From Citrus sinensis (taxonomy: Eukaryota; Streptophyta; Magnoliopsida; Sapindales; Rutaceae), in assembly GCF_022201045.2 (NCBI RefSeq), contig NC_068558.1, forward strand, positions 41,311,501 to 41,375,500: a stretch of 64,000 nt of DNA, written 5' to 3'. Positions 59,091-64,000 of the stretch are shown here, in pieces. A model generated the notes under the pieces. That model did not search any database. It was not told the DNA's origin and saw only the letters and a program-made list of their open reading frames with translations. How positions within the stretch are numbered: position 1 is the stretch's first letter; every line of letters begins with the position of its first letter. Both the position numbers and the translations under genes were made by a program.

Positions 59091-60583
59091 TGAGATTAAA
59101 ATTGCTAACCAGATTGACATACCGCACTCTTTTGTACTTATATCGATGCAAAGCCATTTGTCCCATGCCATGCATGTCATTTATTTTAGAAAAATTATTG
59201 TCAAATTGAAGCCTGTCAGAAAAAAATTAAATTCACCCAAAATTATATTATTGAATTTTCTTAAGTTACATTTATTATAATCTGTAATTAGATAATTTTT
59301 GTATAAAAATAGATAACATAACAGTAAAATCAAATGGGCCAGTGAATAAATTTTATTTAATTCTAAATTACATTAAATAAATGACATGACTCAAAACTGT
59401 TAATTACGCTCAAGTAAAAGAGTGTTTATTTGTAATATAGCCAAGTGAGTCACAGGTAGAATCACAGGAAATCTAAGAATCTAGTAATCAATTATTAAAT
59501 AAAATTAATTTGTAAAAAAAGAAATTATACGTTTAAAAAATCCTAAGATTACAAGATCTACTCTTAGTATTCAAATTATAGTTATAATACTCTCTCATAT
59601 TATATTTTATATTTATTTAATTATCATATTGCTTAATTATTAATTAACCACTTATGGATAAAAATAGGGATAAAGTACATATTGCTTCATAGCCATAATA
59701 ATGTGCCGACATTAGGTCTAAATACTAGATGGATCCAGATCTACAGATCAAAATGAAATGAAAATAATTAGTGACTAATATAACTTGTAAATATATAAGT
59801 GAAATAATAAACTATAAGCTTACTCGAGAGAGTAATCACTTTCATAATTTAAATTTTTGAGTTTTACCTTTTACTTTAGTTTAGGAAATTAGCCACTCAA
59901 ATTGATAAATAAAAACTCATTTAATTTAACAAATTTCTAAAATATATTACAAGAAAATTAACTGCACAAGAAAGAAAAGATATTATTTTCTCCTTTGTCT
60001 TCCATTTCTTTTCTCCCCTCTTTTTCTTCTCTTCCACTACCCCTTTTATAGACAATCAGTGCTTCTTCTCATTCTATCGATAAATCTATTTGGTCCATTT
60101 GATGAGCCAAATTACATGCACATCTTGTATTGCATAATTAATAACATCTTATTTATTGATCTTCTACAAATAACATTTTAAAGACCGCAATGTAATAGAA
60201 ATCAATTTTTTTTTTTTTTTGTGGTGACATGCATTACTGCACTGTCTAATTAACGCGTGATCAATGCATTTACTTCATGTTTAATACCACGAATTGATAT
60301 CCGGTAATTTGATCATCAAACGCAATTTATACAAAGAATTTTAATTTGATTAACAGCACAAAATTCAATTTGACTTTTTGTGAATTACTTGATTGATATC
60401 TTAAAAAACACGGTCAACATAACATTAAAAAATTTTAATATAAGTGACGACTGACGAGACAAAAGATAATTAATTCAACAAATAATCTTATAAATTATAA
60501 AATTTATCATCTAATTTACTCACTCAAAAAATTAACACACGAACAAGATTTGCTTGTATTTTATATTTTATAGCTAAGTGTAC
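59091..60583. other. Noncoding AT-rich spacer
   Basis: I see no gene, RNA gene or clear element in this stretch. Confidence 0.45.
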
Positions 60584-60587
60584 TCAG

Positions 60588-61062
60588 TGTCACGGGATGG
60601 GTGTTTTGCGCAACGAATCCGTGCGGCACTTAGATAACTCTTGCCGAAAGTTGCTAAGTAAGTCTTTGAGTCTCTCGACTAGTTAAGCCTGAAGGTTTTT
60701 GAAAGAGTTAGAGAGAAGAGAGTAATGGTGCCGAATAAGAGAAATTGTACTACTCGTAAGAAAGATTACAAGAGAGCTCGAGTTGCTTGCTCTAAGCTTG
60801 ATGCTCAAATGACAAATGCCATGCCCTATTTATAAAAAGGCTTGCAAAGCTCTAGAGTTATAGAGAATTCTACCAACTTACCTAAATATCTAAATATTTA
60901 CATGTACTAAAATTGTGTAGAGAATTCTAAATATGTACAAACTTGAGATGTGCTAGAGTTAGCTAAAAAATTCTACAATCAAGCTAAGTTAACACTCTTG
61001 ATCTTAAGTTTTTGACCTGAAAGTATGGATATTTAAGCTAACAACTTGGGCGGTCCACAACA
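60588..61062 (-). mobile_element. Solo LTR, 475 bp, minus orientation
   Basis: The segment begins TGTCACGGGATGG and ends GTCCACAACA, giving TGT...ACA termini. TCAG lies directly outside both ends (60584-60587 and 61063-61066), a 4-bp direct repeat. On the minus strand a TTTTTATAAATAGGGC block (about 60825-60840) resembles an LTR promoter. No internal retrotransposon sequence adjoins, so this is most simply a solo LTR left by recombination. Confidence 0.65.
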
Positions 61063-61265
61063 TCAGGCAACCAAGCAAGAACGGTATCGAAGACAAGTGA
61101 AATTAAAATTTAGAAACAGAAGATGGTGATAGTGTTGGTGTGGACTGGGGAGTTGTGAATTATTCTATCTTATATTCTCTTATTGTCTAAGGTTATGTAA
61201 TGTGCAAATTTGTAAAGTGATGGGTCTGGATGCTTCTTAATGACACGTTTCTACTCTCACTCTCT

Positions 61266-61273
61266 TATAAATA
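61266..61273 (+). promoter_or_regulatory. TATA box candidate upstream of the last gene
   Basis: TATAAATA lies in a CTCTTATAAATACC context, followed about 30 bp later by pyrimidine-rich sequence that would suit a transcription start near 61300. The first in-frame coding ATG of the following gene is 1.4 kb downstream, so a long or intron-containing leader is implied. Confidence 0.4.
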
Positions 61274-61519
61274 CCATTTGACAAACCTTTTTATAACTTC
61301 TCTACCCTTTGCTGGGGTGTATATAATTTTTTTTCTTCCTTTTTTCTATCAATTAATTGACAGGAGAGCGAAGTTCCCTTTCTAAGAACAAAGGAGAAAC
61401 CCCAAAAACGAACCCATTTTCTTAAGACTTCCTTCCATTGAAGCAAGCAGAGATCTCAATAGAACATAACATCGATCAGCTTTCGAAAACCGAAACCCCT
61501 CAATCAAAATCAAGTTTTT

Positions 61520-61521
61520 AG

Positions 61522-61553
<32 letters not shown>
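61520..61553. repeat. TA/GA microsatellite
   Basis: A run of TA units is followed directly by GA units. It probably lies in the leader of the downstream gene. Confidence 0.85.
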
Positions 61554-62708
61554 GTGTCTGTACAGGCACCAGCCAATACAAAAACCAGACACTGTTTTTT
61601 ATTTATTTATTAAAATTATATTCTTATTTACTTTGAAGATCTTGCAATCTTCTCTAATTAAAACTCTCTACTTTGTGTTTTACTTAATAAAATTCCTAAA
61701 ACCCATAATTTATCTTTCATGTTTTCACTTCAATTTGGTGGATAATTTTGTAACGTTTCGTTATCAAAGGTTTGCTTTCGTGGGTTTAATCGTTTTTCTC
61801 CAGAAGATTCAGGCTTTCTCTTTGAAGAATTAAAACTGAGTTAAGTGGGCGGTTTTGTTGACGTATTTTTGTTGCTTTGATTTATCTAGGGTTTGGTGGG
61901 ATCCTTACTTCAATCAACCCTAATTGCAGTTTTTGTACTATTAGGGTTATGATCATAAGAAGAATACACAGTGTACATAGAAACTGAGGATTGGATTGTA
62001 TAGCTTTCCTTTTTAAGTATATTATCTTGAGTTTTGAGGTATTGGGATCAGTTGATTGCTTTAAAGCTTCACATTGAATCTGTGAAAGGGATTATTTTGA
62101 GAATTGCTTTTGAGAACAAACCAGGAGGAATCAAGGAACTGGAGATTTCTTGATTGCAAGTTTAAGGTTATGGTGTATTTTGGTATCGTGTTATGAGTTT
62201 TTGATCATTGTAATAAGGAAATTCTCCTGATTTCAGTTAGTTTTTGCTGATGAGCAGGTGGTGATACCCCTTTTGGCTTAGAGTTTAACACGGAAATTTT
62301 CAAATTGTATTGGGACTTCTTCTCTTGTCAACAAATCTTTTGGGGTGGAACTTGGATTATCTGGCCGCATTTGTGTTAGTTCAGTGGTTGTAGGAGTGAG
62401 TTAAGCATTTGAGCGTTGTGGGTACTCTTAGTTCCCTGCAAATTTTTTGTTATCATTTTGCAATTCGTAGGATTTGAATGTAAATAAGAGAATATTCTAA
62501 TTGCTGGGTATCAGGATTTTTTGTCTGGGAGGTGGCTTTGGATGACCATGAAGTGATTTTCAAGCTGGAAATGATTGCAAGGACATGGTGCATGGGCAAG
62601 GGCATAGTCTCTGGTCTGTTCCTGTGTTGGAACAAACATACTGGAAGCTAAAAGAAGCTTTTTGGTTGGTGGAAGGATCCCACTTTGCTGTTTCAAGGAG
62701 TACATGCA

Positions 62709-62786
62709 ATGTCTCGCTGCTTTCCATTTCCGCCTCCAGGATATGAAAAGAAGGCCAGAATTGAAGATACAGACTTGCTAACAAAG
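62709..62786 (+). CDS. First coding exon of a plant-specific MSRCFPFPPPGYEKK protein (partial)
   Basis: The 26 codons from 62709 read MSRCFPFPPPGYEKKARIED then TDLLTK and end at a GT (62787). This start is highly characteristic of a plant-specific family whose members continue with a long lysine- and glutamate-rich region (KEKHKEKKHKK-like) and are expected in the nucleus. Function is unknown to me. An ATG five bases upstream (62704) is in another frame. The next exon is not found before the window ends, so the gene is incomplete here and the intron is longer than 1.2 kb. Confidence 0.75.
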
Positions 62787-64000
62787 GTTTATATATTATC
62801 TTTTCAGTTAATCACCACTGCTAGCATGCTTATGCTTGTTTCAGTGGGATCTTGCTTTGCTTGTCTGGTACTCTCTGTGCTTTTTTCATTTATATGGGGC
62901 TCTGGCAATTGCTAATCATTGGACTTGGTTTAGAGTTTGTTATCAAGTTACTTTTGACCTGAGATACAAAAATAGATGTATGGCTGAATTTGGGAAAACC
63001 TTGCAACTCTTTTGCAGCTTTCTAGGGCATGTATGCTGAACAATTAAAAATTATATAGAGGAGAAAGTTGTTGAAACAGCTTAGGGGGAATGATCTTGTG
63101 TCCTGAAAGCATAGACTTACAGTACTATGTTAGGGTTAACGGTATACAAAGTAGTTTCCTACATCGATTTTTCCTGTTAAAATATTTGTTATGATGTATT
63201 TTGACTGGTGAATCCTGGTTAACATTTTTCAATTTTGGGCAAGATGGTGATGTAGTTAGAGAAGTCTTAGCAAAACCATCAGAGTTATGTTAGATGGTTC
63301 AATTGAGGAGGATGCTAGGACTGAGCTGTAGCACAAAACTGCCCTTACTTTGCATATTTACTGCTTTTCTGGCAAATCTTTTCACTAACTCAAACTAAGT
63401 TTTATGCTGCCGGTTTAAACATTCATAAAATGCTCTCTTGCTCATGGGTATGATCACCCGGTTGTGGGATATGTGTCAGGTTTGATACACCCAATGGACA
63501 TGTCCATTTATGAAGGAAGAAGGAAGTGTATGTTTGTACTACAAATCTCATGGCACAAACTCTTCGAATTTTTGAATGCTTCTTCTTCCCCTTCTATTAT
63601 ATGGTTAGACCTGCCCCCTTACACATGTACACTTCATTGAACTTTGAGATTATGGTGGAACACTTGTTTGATGAATTTCTCACCCTAACACAATTGGGGC
63701 CATATGGAGAGTTGTGTCTATGTGAGGGGGGTAAACATGGAGCAGTTTATTCAGAAAAGGAGCTCCGTTTCTTTTGGCCTGGGACATTTATAGAAATCCT
63801 AGGAGACTGTCTTTTTATAATGTCACACAATAGCCTACTATGATAAACAATGACTTTAAGGCTAATGTGATGTGGATATCTGGTCCATCTTTGTAATTCT
63901 CCTCCCTCCCTCTCTCTCTCTCGCTCATAAACAAACATGAGTTAGATTAGATGAAGTTGTGGGTTTGATATTGATCTTGTTTCCTGGATTGATATTGATG
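62787..64000 (+). other. Intron or downstream region of the MSRCFPF gene
   Basis: No continuation with the expected lysine-rich coding sequence is seen. The open frame 63526-63843 (105 codons) has no recognisable motif and no family resemblance. The simplest reading is one long first intron running off the window. Confidence 0.45.

Noticed and set aside
63526..63843. 105-codon frame near the window end as a second exon or separate gene
   Set aside because: It lacks the lysine-rich sequence expected after the MSRCFPF exon and shows no recognisable motif.
1..64000. CRISPR arrays, operons or bacterial-type defence systems
   Set aside because: Spliceosomal introns, plant gene families and plant transposons make the DNA eukaryotic; no array of spaced identical repeats was seen.

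Overview
The window is nuclear DNA of a flowering plant, almost certainly a eudicot. Genes are split by short AT-rich GT-AG introns, intergenic DNA is AT-rich, and the protein-coding genes match plant-specific families: a P-class pentatricopeptide protein, an MHK-type kinase and a chloroplast-envelope-type quinone oxidoreductase. Transposable elements of nearly every plant class are present. A woody rosid (Citrus-like) origin is my impression from the proteins, but I cannot prove it from the sequence alone.

Layout. Bases 1-10700 hold no gene I can support. They contain a 74-bp tandem repeat, a tRNA-type SINE with a 19-bp target duplication (1761-2015), two foldback MITE-like elements (4580-5212 and 9944-10695) and a probable solo LTR (from 6788). 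Bases 10773-20949 are a complete CACTA (En/Spm) DNA transposon with matching terminal inverted repeats, an AGT/AGT target duplication, GTGTCAGT-type subterminal repeats and two minus-strand genes. One gene is a TNP2-type transposase interrupted by a single in-frame stop. The other is a 12-exon gene joining a TNP1/Transposase_24-like region, a 13-residue repeat and a Ulp1 (C48) cysteine-protease domain. Bases 20950-25550 are repeat-rich spacer with a near-perfect hairpin (23186-23274) and a 311-bp direct repeat.

Bases 25557-40245 carry three tandem plus-strand copies of a four-exon NADPH-dependent quinone oxidoreductase gene (CEQORH-like). Exon sizes are nearly identical (69, 142, 83 or 92, and 690 bp) and the upstream sequences are related. 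Intron 3 of the third copy contains a 1.7-kb LTR-type insertion (CCAGT target duplication) built around a 483-bp inverted repeat. An intronless mitochondrial-type PPR gene follows (40695-43403). Next come an MHK-like kinase gene with 17 coding exons and an upstream-ORF-rich leader (45913-52282), and an exosome subunit RRP41 gene with 11 coding exons (53552-56867) whose intron 10 holds a LINE remnant and a 30-base C tract. The last 7 kb is spacer with LTR sequences (58637-59090 and 60588-61062). It ends with the first coding exon of a plant gene whose product starts MSRCFPFPPPGYEKK and which runs off the window.

The genes do not form a pathway. The QOR cluster next to MHK mirrors the neighbouring Arabidopsis genes At4g13010 and At4g13020 as I recall them, so the core looks like an ancestral gene block expanded by tandem duplication and loaded with transposons. 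All splice sites were read by eye from GT/AG signals and frame continuity.
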